From: Planctomycetaceae bacterium
GTDB taxonomy: Bacteria > Planctomycetota > Planctomycetia > Planctomycetales > Planctomycetaceae
NCBI GenBank assembly: GCA_003503535.1
Contig: DOCI01000251.1
Coordinates: 8,955-14,253, forward strand
DNA: 5,299 nucleotides
Reading direction: 5' to 3'
A program made the position numbers and the translations under genes. Position 1 is the first letter of the stretch, and every line of letters starts with the position of its first letter. Below the pieces are notes generated by a model, which had not been told where the DNA came from, ran no database searches, and saw nothing but the letters and a program-made list of their open reading frames with translations. This document shows positions 1 to 4,756 of the stretch, in pieces.

Positions 1-1
1 T

Positions 2-91
2 AATGCCGACCGCATGGTTATGGACTACGTGACAGGAACCTACATTCCGGCTGCGGGCGGCGAGTCCGCAGAAATGCGCATGATGCCGTAA
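2..91 (+). CDS. C-terminal fragment of a gene, possibly alpha-glucan (glycogen) phosphorylase
   Basis: Only the last 29 codons and a TAA stop are in the window; the rest lies before base 1. The peptide reads NADRMVMDYVTGTYIPAAGG and then a short Glu/Met/Arg tail. The pattern of a basic residue, Met-Val, an acidic-Tyr-Val step and Tyr-x-Pro-Ala-Ala resembles the last helix of bacterial alpha-glucan phosphorylases, enzymes that release glucose 1-phosphate from glycogen. This is recognition of a short tail from memory and could be wrong. No catalytic residues or cofactor site are visible. A strong intrinsic terminator begins about 30 bases after the stop, so this is the last gene of its transcript. 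Confidence 0.45.
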   Translation, partial: NADRMVMDYVTGTYIPAAGGESAEMRMMP

Positions 92-122
92 TTTTGTGAT
101 ACATTCATACAATCATGAAACC

Positions 123-164
123 AAAGCGAGTGAGTCCAGACCTATGGGGCTCACTCGCTTTTTT
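123..164 (+). terminator. Strong Rho-independent terminator of the upstream plus-strand gene
   Basis: AAAGCGAGTGAG (123-134) pairs perfectly with CTCACTCGCTTT (150-161), a 12-bp stem. The 15-base loop can close further through its CC and GG ends. The 3' arm runs straight into a six-T tract (159-164). This fits termination of the gene ending at base 91. On the minus strand the hairpin lacks a continuous T tract, so it looks one-directional. Confidence 0.85.
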
Positions 165-172
165 CAATTTGT

Positions 173-197
173 AAAAAAGATGGCTTCTATGAAAGCC
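173..197 (-). terminator. Rho-independent terminator of the bestrophin transcript
   Basis: Read on the minus strand, GGCTT (197-193) and AAGCC (186-182) form a 5-bp stem with a six-base loop. ATC and six T residues (178-173) follow. It lies about 70 bases after the bestrophin stop codon and faces the plus-strand terminator at 123-164, a normal arrangement for convergent genes. A second hairpin can form at 191-207 (GAAAGC/GCTTTC) and overlaps this one, so the exact fold is uncertain. Confidence 0.55.
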
Positions 198-264
198 TCC
201 AGCTTTCTGAATACAACCGGGGGCGTAACGCAGCCAAGCCCACGGAATTACCGATTGTATACAC

Positions 265-1062
265 TTACATCAACTCATTGACCGATGATTCAATCGTCTG
301 GCAGAGAGCATCCAGGTTCAGATCTTCATCGTGGTAGCCAAACGGTTCTTCGATATGTTCGGCCACAACTTCCATCGCAATCATGAAGTAAGCCATCATG
401 CCCGTCAGGATCGGAGTCCACCAGCCGAAGTCTTGAACAATCCCCCAGGGTAGCGTTAATAAAAACAGAAAGACACATTGTCGGGAGAAGGTTCGATAAG
501 AACTGACAATCAATGTTTTCCGTATCCGCTCACACCCACCGCAAATATTCAGATAGACTCGCAAGTCCTCATCAATCACTCTCAGCTCATCACCATCAAG
601 CAGATTTTGTTTCCTGCCAGCGGCCAGAATTTCGTAGATTCGATTGACCAGATTGCTTGGTGTATGGGTAATTGAGGAAGCGAGTTGATCGAAGATGGGA
701 TATTGATTCGGATCAACTGGTTTTCTCAGATGGTCTCGCAGGACTTGCGGAAAAGTCCTGAGGATTTCCTGGCATTGCAATCGGTCGGCTTCGGAGAGCC
801 GAGTCAGTGGATTCAATTTGATTGACAGATTGCGACTTGCGTTCACAAGTTGCCCCCATAACGTTCGCGCTTCCCACCAGCGTTCGTAAGCCTTGTTGGT
901 ACGAAATACGAGCAACCAGCCCAGCACCAAAGTGAGAGCGGCATGTAATTCAGCCGGTGTATCACCCACATTCGCAAATTGTGAATTTTCTTTCCAGAGT
1001 GGCAGCAATCCATAACAGGCAACAACTGCAGCGCCGATTCCAACTTTATTCAGCGTGTTCAT
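265..1062 (-). CDS. Bestrophin-family membrane channel protein (UPF0187 type)
   Basis: The product has 265 residues. Its clearest mark is the block FRTNKAYERWWEARTLWG (residues 53-70), the bestrophin signature after the pore-lining helix. A second block at 213-250 has Gly-Trp-Trp-Thr-Pro, a long hydrophobic helix, Glu-Glu-Pro-Phe-Gly and Asp-Leu-x-Leu-Asp, also typical. Hydrophobic segments lie near residues 7-22, 39-54, 196-209 and 213-233, with a soluble helical part between. Bacterial bestrophins form pentameric ion channels in the inner membrane; which ion passes here cannot be read from sequence. The ATG is fixed by an in-frame TGA 12 bases upstream, so the usual cytoplasmic N-terminal segment of roughly 20 residues appears absent. 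The gene lies 110 bp after the vWA gene on the same strand and has no clear Shine-Dalgarno sequence. Confidence 0.93.
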   Translation of the reverse strand: MNTLNKVGIGAAVVACYGLLPLWKENSQFANVGDTPAELHAALTLVLGWLLVFRTNKAYERWWEARTLWGQLVNASRNLSIKLNPLTRLSEADRLQCQEILRTFPQVLRDHLRKPVDPNQYPIFDQLASSITHTPSNLVNRIYEILAAGRKQNLLDGDELRVIDEDLRVYLNICGGCERIRKTLIVSSYRTFSRQCVFLFLLTLPWGIVQDFGWWTPILTGMMAYFMIAMEVVAEHIEEPFGYHDEDLNLDALCQTIESSVNELM

Positions 1063-1095
1063 AAGATGTCGTCAGTCGTTTTCCAGAGCATATTC

Positions 1096-1121
1096 AAAAA
1101 TTACCTGCAGCGTTCAGCAGG
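1096..1121 (-). terminator. Weak terminator-like hairpin between the vWA and bestrophin genes
   Basis: On the minus strand CCTGC (1121-1117) and GCAGG (1108-1104) form a short GC-rich stem with an eight-base loop. TAA and five T residues (1100-1096) follow. It could attenuate transcription leaving the vWA gene before the bestrophin gene. The stem is only 5 bp, so this is a weak call. Confidence 0.3.
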
Positions 1122-1137
1122 AGCAAACACATCGTTT

Positions 1138-1161
1138 TTAGACCATTTGAAAATGGTCTAA
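1138..1161. repeat. Perfect 11-bp inverted repeat in the vWA-bestrophin gap
   Basis: TTAGACCATTT (1138-1148) is followed by a 2-base centre and its exact reverse complement (1151-1161). It starts about a dozen bases after the vWA stop codon and lies roughly 75-100 bases before the bestrophin start. Neither direction has a T tract after the stem (the minus strand has an A tract), so it is not a standard intrinsic terminator. It may be a transcript-end hairpin stabilising the vWA mRNA, or a repressor site for a bestrophin promoter. Confidence 0.6.
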
Positions 1162-1172
1162 TTCATGCCTGC

Positions 1173-2990
1173 TTAGGACGCGAATTTCTTCGAGCGCGTG
1201 ATCGCCCAGTCGTAATAAATGGCTCCCAGTGTCATCAGTAATCCAATGACCAGCAGCCAGGAGAAGGGGTTATCAACATGGATCCCCAGTGCGGGACCAC
1301 GGATACTGGAAGGGCGCTCTCCGGGAAGCAGTTGTGTTAAGTCGGATTCTTCCCGGTCGAAAAAATTGACCGCAAACTCTCCTAGTAATTCTTTACCATC
1401 AATCACTTGATATAAGCCAACTTCGGGTCGAGGAGGAATTTCCATATTTTCCATTCGAACGAGCGACTTTTCTGTTTCCCCATGCTTAAGGGTCAGTTGC
1501 TCCGATTTTTCCAGGCTATCCAACGGAAGAGTAAACGGAATCGATTCATCGAGATGAAAATTCCAGCGACGAAAACCGGGGCGTGAAATACGACATTGTT
1601 CGATCAGGTTCGTCCAGAAAATCGGCCAGTCGGGACTTTCTGTTAAGTTCGTTGAGGCCAGATCGATATTGAGCATATAAGCATTGGACGAAGTATCCAG
1701 TCGCTGTCCAAAGAGTAAAGTCGAACCAGCACTAACGATGGGCGTTAATTCTTCGGGCGCATTTTGGATTCCACCCCAGACAACTCCACCCAGAACGATC
1801 CCATTCATCAACGGATTTTGTTTTTCGATCAGATAGGGGCCGATTAACGTCTTTCCGTTTTCAGCGACAGTGTTCGGATTTAACGGACCGATCCCCAGCC
1901 ACCAGAGCGAGCGGTCTCCAGCAGGATTCTCCGCGGCCTGGGAAATGATCAAATCGGAATTGGGGGGATCGCCCAGTTGAACATTCGGTAACACACCAAG
2001 AATTTTTTTGATTGGTTCAAAGGCAGAGTGATTCGATGGCAACGTTACTGCGACTGTCACCAGTCGGACTTCTGGTTCTATCAGGAGAATTTCATGATCG
2101 ATTGCAAGCGGATCATTTTGGGCTTCCGCTTTAAATTGAATCTGTGAGAGTCCTCCGGGGACAGCCCACTGCATTGCTTTTTCCGTATTAGCGGGAAGAG
2201 AGATCGGCTCATCAATCAACTGGTTCGAGCCAGCCGTTGCGGAGAGTTGAACCGTCGCCTCCTCGGATCCCAGATTGGCAATGCGTGTAAACAGAATTCC
2301 TTCGCCTGTGTCGGCATCGAATAACCAGCGAGCGGCGGTAATTGCGACGTTGTTCATTTTTCGACCGACCGAAACAGTCTCCATTCGTTCGGGGACAATT
2401 TCGCTTTCGCCGGGAAGACGATCTGTCAGGAACGCAATCCGGCCTTCTTGTTCACCGGCCAGTTGAGCCGCCAGATCCCATGCTGGTCCAAAATCGTGGT
2501 TGGTCGATTGGGGTTGCCAATCTTCCAGCGCAATCAACATTTCCTGCCAACTCGCACGGGGGCCAGCGATTAATGTCGGACGGAGACCCGTTAACAATAC
2601 AGAAACAACGCCGCCACGTCCCAGTGAGGATTCCTGCTCTTTAAGCCAGTCGATTGCCCGTTCTCTTGAAGAGCTTCCACCGGTTTGAGCAGACATCGAG
2701 GCGGAATCATCGAGTACAACCACGAGGTGAGGTTTAGTCATCGTTGAGGCATCTCGAGGGTCTGCCAGGAGTAAAGCAATCAGTATTGCAGCCAGCAGTT
2801 CCAGTAGTAGTGAACGAGTAATGGGAAGTTGCTCACGTTTTCTGCCAGGAGAGTCCTTTCGTGTTTCCTGAGTCCATAAATGCAGGCCTGCAATTGGTAG
2901 AGGAGGAAATCGTCGATGGTAGAGATGGATCACGGCAATAATCGGTAAGGCCAGCAACCCAAGTAAACCCCAGGGATTTGCGAAATACAT
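1173..2990 (-). CDS. BatA-like membrane protein with von Willebrand factor A domain
   Basis: The product has 605 residues. The N-terminus matches the BatA/aerotolerance type: a membrane helix (about 6-24), a basic loop with RR and RKR, and a second helix (about 57-77). A vWA domain follows at about 87-210. Its metal site looks complete: D94-x-S96-x-S98, T163 and D190 (in FLTD). Residues about 225-305 look like an Ig-like beta domain, and 305-465 like a flavodoxin/glutamine-amidotransferase-like fold seen in long members of this family; both are inferred from pattern only. A last helix (about 575-594) and a basic tail anchor the C-terminus. The positive-inside rule puts the vWA part outside the cytoplasm. 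Relatives are often encoded beside a MoxR ATPase and a DUF58 protein, but the gene upstream here is an acetyltransferase on the other strand. GGAAAGGG with a six-base gap to the ATG is a plausible ribosome site. Client and exact role are unknown. Confidence 0.9.
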   Translation of the reverse strand: MYFANPWGLLGLLALPIIAVIHLYHRRFPPLPIAGLHLWTQETRKDSPGRKREQLPITRSLLLELLAAILIALLLADPRDASTMTKPHLVVVLDDSASMSAQTGGSSSRERAIDWLKEQESSLGRGGVVSVLLTGLRPTLIAGPRASWQEMLIALEDWQPQSTNHDFGPAWDLAAQLAGEQEGRIAFLTDRLPGESEIVPERMETVSVGRKMNNVAITAARWLFDADTGEGILFTRIANLGSEEATVQLSATAGSNQLIDEPISLPANTEKAMQWAVPGGLSQIQFKAEAQNDPLAIDHEILLIEPEVRLVTVAVTLPSNHSAFEPIKKILGVLPNVQLGDPPNSDLIISQAAENPAGDRSLWWLGIGPLNPNTVAENGKTLIGPYLIEKQNPLMNGIVLGGVVWGGIQNAPEELTPIVSAGSTLLFGQRLDTSSNAYMLNIDLASTNLTESPDWPIFWTNLIEQCRISRPGFRRWNFHLDESIPFTLPLDSLEKSEQLTLKHGETEKSLVRMENMEIPPRPEVGLYQVIDGKELLGEFAVNFFDREESDLTQLLPGERPSSIRGPALGIHVDNPFSWLLVIGLLMTLGAIYYDWAITRSKKFAS

Positions 2991-3172
2991 CGATTACCCT
3001 TTCCGTAGATTGGAGAAAAGGGATGGACTGGCATTATGATGCGATATCATCGGTCGAGGTTCGTGTTGAATCCTCAGAATGGTGTCCGAATGGTGCATAG
3101 GCCGATGGTTATTCTGAAAAAGTTGAATGCAAATGACAATCGATATCGTCGCTTACCCGAAGTGGGTTGATA
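2991..3172. promoter_or_regulatory. Divergent promoter region with operator-like repeats
   Basis: This gap must supply promoters for the minus-strand vWA gene and the plus-strand GNAT gene. GAATGGTG occurs twice (3077-3084 and 3088-3095), an 8-bp direct repeat with an 11-bp period, about one helix turn. A looser copy, GATGGTT, lies at 3104-3110. TCAGAAT (3074-3080) and ATTCTGA (3111-3117) form a 7-bp inverted repeat around them. Further small symmetric elements are ATGAT/ATCAT (3036-3050) and CGATATCG (3141-3148). I found no convincing pair of -35 and -10 boxes in either direction; the best -10-like word for the vWA gene is CATAAT near 3033-3038 on the minus strand. Confidence 0.4.
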
Positions 3173-4159
3173 ATGAATGATCAGACATTTTCGAGTTCAG
3201 GGGAAATTCGTCCCGCACGAACTATCACAGAGCAGCGAGATGCGCTCGAACTTCTGGTTCGTGATTCCGGTTCCTTTCAGCTCGATCACGATGTCTCACT
3301 GATACTGAATCAGGCGGAAACTGGTGAGTTTGATCTGACGAATTTACTGGTTGCCAGTCAAACAACTGACGAACAAAACTCCTCTCCCATTATTCTTGGA
3401 GCAATTCTACTGATTGTCCAGCCAGATGGAACAGGTTTGGTCTGGCCACCTTCGGTCTGTGCAAAAAATGTGATTGCCGAAAAGCGGAACGAAATTCGAG
3501 ACTGCTTGCTCAATTCCGCTACCGAGGTTGCTCACTCCTGCGATTGCACACATCTGCAGTGTTCCGTCAGTGCTGATCAGGAGATGAATCTGGAAGTCTT
3601 CCAGAAGTCCAAATTTCAAGAGTTGGGGAATTTGCTTTTCCTGACGAGGAAGGCTGCAATGAAATCCGCCCTGCCCAGATCTGCCATGCGCAAAAACCTG
3701 AAGTTGATTCCCTATCAGAAAATTATTGACGAGAATCAGCTGGCTAAATTGATCGATCGCACTTATGAAAATTCACAGGATTTTCCTGAACTCCAGGGGC
3801 AGCGAACCGGAGAGCAGGCTATTCGATCTCATCAGACTCAGGGGAAGTACCATCCCGAATGGTGGCTTGTCATTGAACATGAAGGTGAAGGGGTTGGGAT
3901 TCTCTTTTTTGCAGAACATACCGAGTTTGAGCAAGTCGAATTGATTTATATCGGAATTACAGAAAAATACCGAAAACAGGGATTTGCAAAAACAGCACTC
4001 GCACAAGCGCTCCAGAAATTTGAACGGGATGAGAAATCGGTTTTTCTAGGGGTCGATGCCAGAAATCAGCCAGCAGTAAGACTTTACGCATCGTTGGGGT
4101 TCGTTCAGATTTCGGAACAACGGATTCTATTTCGCGCACTGAAGAAACCTGGAGATTGA
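3173..4159 (+). CDS. GNAT-family N-acetyltransferase, two-part protein
   Basis: From the ATG at 3173 the product has 328 residues. The C-terminal half (about 174-322) is a GNAT domain, which transfers an acyl group from acyl-CoA to an amine. It shows the CoA-binding motif A in GITEKYRKQGFAKTALAQAL (about 261-280; Arg-x-x-Gly-x-Ala) and the late block DARNQPAVRLYASLGF (about 295-310; Asn-x-x-Ala-x-x-Leu-Tyr-x-x-x-Gly-Phe). The first half (about 15-160) has the length and beta/alpha pattern of a second GNAT-like domain but lacks a readable motif A, so it is probably degenerate. Tandem GNAT proteins of this size include mycothiol synthase, but nothing here supports that substrate. It is likely cytoplasmic. 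A TTG two codons upstream (3167) could also start translation; the ATG is preferred. Neither has a clear Shine-Dalgarno, only a G-rich GTGGG. Substrate unknown. Confidence 0.88.
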   Translation: MNDQTFSSSGEIRPARTITEQRDALELLVRDSGSFQLDHDVSLILNQAETGEFDLTNLLVASQTTDEQNSSPIILGAILLIVQPDGTGLVWPPSVCAKNVIAEKRNEIRDCLLNSATEVAHSCDCTHLQCSVSADQEMNLEVFQKSKFQELGNLLFLTRKAAMKSALPRSAMRKNLKLIPYQKIIDENQLAKLIDRTYENSQDFPELQGQRTGEQAIRSHQTQGKYHPEWWLVIEHEGEGVGILFFAEHTEFEQVELIYIGITEKYRKQGFAKTALAQALQKFERDEKSVFLGVDARNQPAVRLYASLGFVQISEQRILFRALKKPGD

Positions 4160-4186
4160 AATCAGCACGTTTTGGACAAAACTTTG

Positions 4187-4237
4187 AGGTCTACTTCTGC
4201 GACCGGTGATGCTGCAATCTCATGCAGTTCAAGACCT
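4187..4237 (+). other. Nested inverted repeats after the GNAT gene
   Basis: AGGTCT (4187-4192) pairs with AGACCT (4232-4237), and inside it CTGCA (4212-4216) pairs with TGCAG (4223-4227). Together they could fold the 3' end of the GNAT transcript, starting about 28 bases after its stop. There is no T tract, so it is not an intrinsic terminator; it may stabilise the 3' end or be chance. Confidence 0.3.
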
Positions 4238-4270
4238 TTGGGAGAACCGAAAAAAAGTTTAAGCTTCGCG

Positions 4271-4289
4271 AAATCTTTATCAGATTTTT
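4271..4289 (+). terminator. Weak AT-rich terminator-like hairpin downstream of the GNAT gene
   Basis: AAATCT (4271-4276), loop TTATC, and AGATTT (4282-4287) form a perfect 6-bp stem. Its last three T residues continue into two more, giving five T in a row (4285-4289). It lies about 110 bases after the GNAT stop and just before a possible promoter, a sensible place for a terminator. The stem has only one G-C pair, so it would be weak. Confidence 0.3.
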
Positions 4290-4293
4290 ACGT

Positions 4294-4321
4294 TTGACAC
4301 ACCGTTTCAGATCGATACGAT
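4294..4321 (+). promoter_or_regulatory. Possible sigma70-type promoter for the dnaA region
   Basis: A perfect -35 word TTGACA (4294-4299) is followed after 16 bases by TACGAT (4316-4321), four of six matches to TATAAT. An inverted repeat GATCG-ATA-CGATC (4310-4322) lies across the -10 box and could be an operator. If used, the transcript would carry a leader of over 400 bases before dnaA. Promoter consensus in this lineage is poorly known to me, so the call is tentative. Confidence 0.35.
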
Positions 4322-4356
4322 CGACGCCGCTGAGTGAGTAAAACCTGAGTCCATTC

Positions 4357-4515
4357 AACCAACTGAATGAGACCTCTCGAATAAAATAACTTTGAGAAAC
4401 TCTCAGTATTTACCATGTGTTGTATGTATTTGGGACGAGCTCGAATTTTTGGGCTGACCAACCCTTTCTGTCAATTTAATAACCCGTTATAACTCTCTGA
4501 TAACCAACCGAATGA
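4357..4515 (+). repeat. Two near-identical 14-bp direct repeats upstream of dnaA
   Basis: AACCAACTGAATGA (4357-4370) and AACCAACCGAATGA (4502-4515) differ at one base and lie 145 bp apart in the same direction. The first is also the centre of a small inverted repeat, CATTCA-ACCAAC-TGAATG (4352-4369). A shorter related word, AACCAACGG, occurs at 4731-4739. They could be binding sites for a regulator, or chance. The second copy includes the ATG of the candidate small gene at 4512. Confidence 0.4.
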
Positions 4516-4643
4516 ACTCGCCCAGTTCGCCATTACGGCGAAATCTGGCGGGGAATGTTATGCGTGTTGGGAATCAAATCCTGGGAAATAGACTTATCGA
4601 ACGAGTCTATCAGGATAACTCGCTGTACAAGGATGTGATTTAA
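4512..4643 (+). CDS. Candidate small protein gene upstream of dnaA (43 codons)
   Basis: An ATG at 4512 opens a frame of 43 codons ending in TAA at 4641-4643. The product begins MNSPSSPLRRNLAGN and continues into a segment rich in Ile, Leu, Val, Arg, Glu and Asp that could form an amphipathic helix. Codon choice (TCG, CGA, CTG, GAA, GAT) resembles the neighbouring genes. An internal ATG at 4560 would give 27 residues and has a better ribosome site, GGCGGGG six bases before it. I recognise no family. It could be a real small protein, a regulatory upstream reading frame for dnaA, or a chance frame within a structured leader. Two hairpins (4519-4550, 4578-4616) overlap it. Confidence 0.35.
   Translation: MNSPSSPLRRNLAGNVMRVGNQILGNRLIERVYQDNSLYKDVI
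4519..4550 (+). other. Stable bulged hairpin in the dnaA leader
   Basis: TTCGCC (4526-4531) and GGCGAA (4537-4542) form a perfect 6-bp stem with loop ATTAC. CCAG (4522-4525) and CTGG (4545-4548) extend it across an AT bulge, and CG (4519-4520) with CG (4549-4550) extends it again past one bulged C. No T tract follows, so it is not a terminator. It overlaps the candidate small gene and lies directly before the GGGGA that precedes its internal ATG. Confidence 0.5.
4578..4616 (+). other. Thirteen-base-pair hairpin with a GGAA bulge in the dnaA leader
   Basis: The outer stem ATCCTG (4578-4583) pairs with CAGGAT (4611-4616). The inner stem ATAGACT (4588-4594) pairs with AGTCTAT (4604-4610). A one-sided GGAA bulge (4584-4587) and a nine-base loop complete it. 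All 13 pairs are Watson-Crick. The two 3' arms abut exactly, which makes a chance origin less likely. It has no T tract. It may be a folded RNA element in the dnaA leader. Confidence 0.55.
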
Positions 4644-4648
4644 TCACA
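4634..4648. promoter_or_regulatory. 15-bp palindrome, possible operator
   Basis: TGTGATT-T-AATCACA is a perfect inverted repeat with 7-bp arms. The halves TGTGA and TCACA are those of CRP/FNR-family sites, but with 5 bases between them and not the usual 6 of CRP. The right half, TTAATCACA (4640-4648), matches the E. coli DnaA box TTATCCACA at 7 of 9 positions. It lies about 110 bases before the dnaA ATG and covers the stop codon of the candidate small gene. Which protein binds, if any, is unknown. Confidence 0.4.
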
Positions 4649-4670
4649 GTGCTCCCTTAAAGATCTGATC

Positions 4671-4750
4671 TCCCCAGCAGGTAGAACGAATATCTTCGCA
4701 ATTGATATTCTTTGGGATGATAATCAGGAAAACCAACGGCTAGCTGGGGA
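4671..4750 (+). promoter_or_regulatory. dnaA leader: Stem enclosing the dnaA ribosome binding site
   Basis: TCCCCAGC (4671-4678) is the exact reverse complement of GCTGGGGA (4743-4750). The GGGGA at 4746-4750 is the best candidate ribosome binding site for dnaA, ending six bases before the ATG, so the 8-bp GC-rich stem would hide it. Inside the closed loop, GAATATC (4688-4694) and GATATTC (4704-4710) form a second perfect 7-bp hairpin with a nine-base loop. This arrangement fits translational control of dnaA by RNA folding, but no ligand, protein or known riboswitch class is recognised. Confidence 0.45.
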
Positions 4751-4756
4751 CGCAAG

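Noticed and set aside
96..281. 61-codon plus-strand frame
   Set aside because: It runs through the strong terminator at 123-164 and overlaps the end of the bestrophin gene; no ribosome site or recognisable protein.
478..1043. Shorter frames inside the bestrophin gene
   Set aside because: They lie in other frames of a gene with clear family motifs and look like shadows.
1219..2688. Several plus-strand frames of 60-100 codons inside the vWA gene
   Set aside because: All are opposite-strand shadows of a well-supported coding sequence; their peptides show no family features.
3167..3172. TTG start two codons before the chosen GNAT ATG
   Set aside because: No better ribosome site than the ATG, and ATG is the commoner start; the difference is only two residues.
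3407..4139. Minus-strand frames inside the GNAT gene
   Set aside because: Opposite-strand shadows; the plus-strand frame has conserved GNAT motifs.
4209..4262. 17-codon frame after the GNAT gene
   Set aside because: Too short and without a ribosome site; it falls in the nested inverted repeats.
4265..4272. Short palindromes TTCGCGAA (4265-4272) and CGAGCTCG (4436-4443)
   Set aside because: Eight-base palindromes are expected by chance at this rate and have no supporting context.
4415..4492. 25-codon frame starting MCCMYLGRAR
   Set aside because: No ribosome site before the ATG and unusual composition; weaker than the 4512 frame.
4160..4756. Known RNA genes (tRNA, SRP RNA, 6S, RNase P) or rpmH in the dnaA upstream region
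   Set aside because: I looked for conserved cores of these and for the basic L34 peptide and saw none on either strand.
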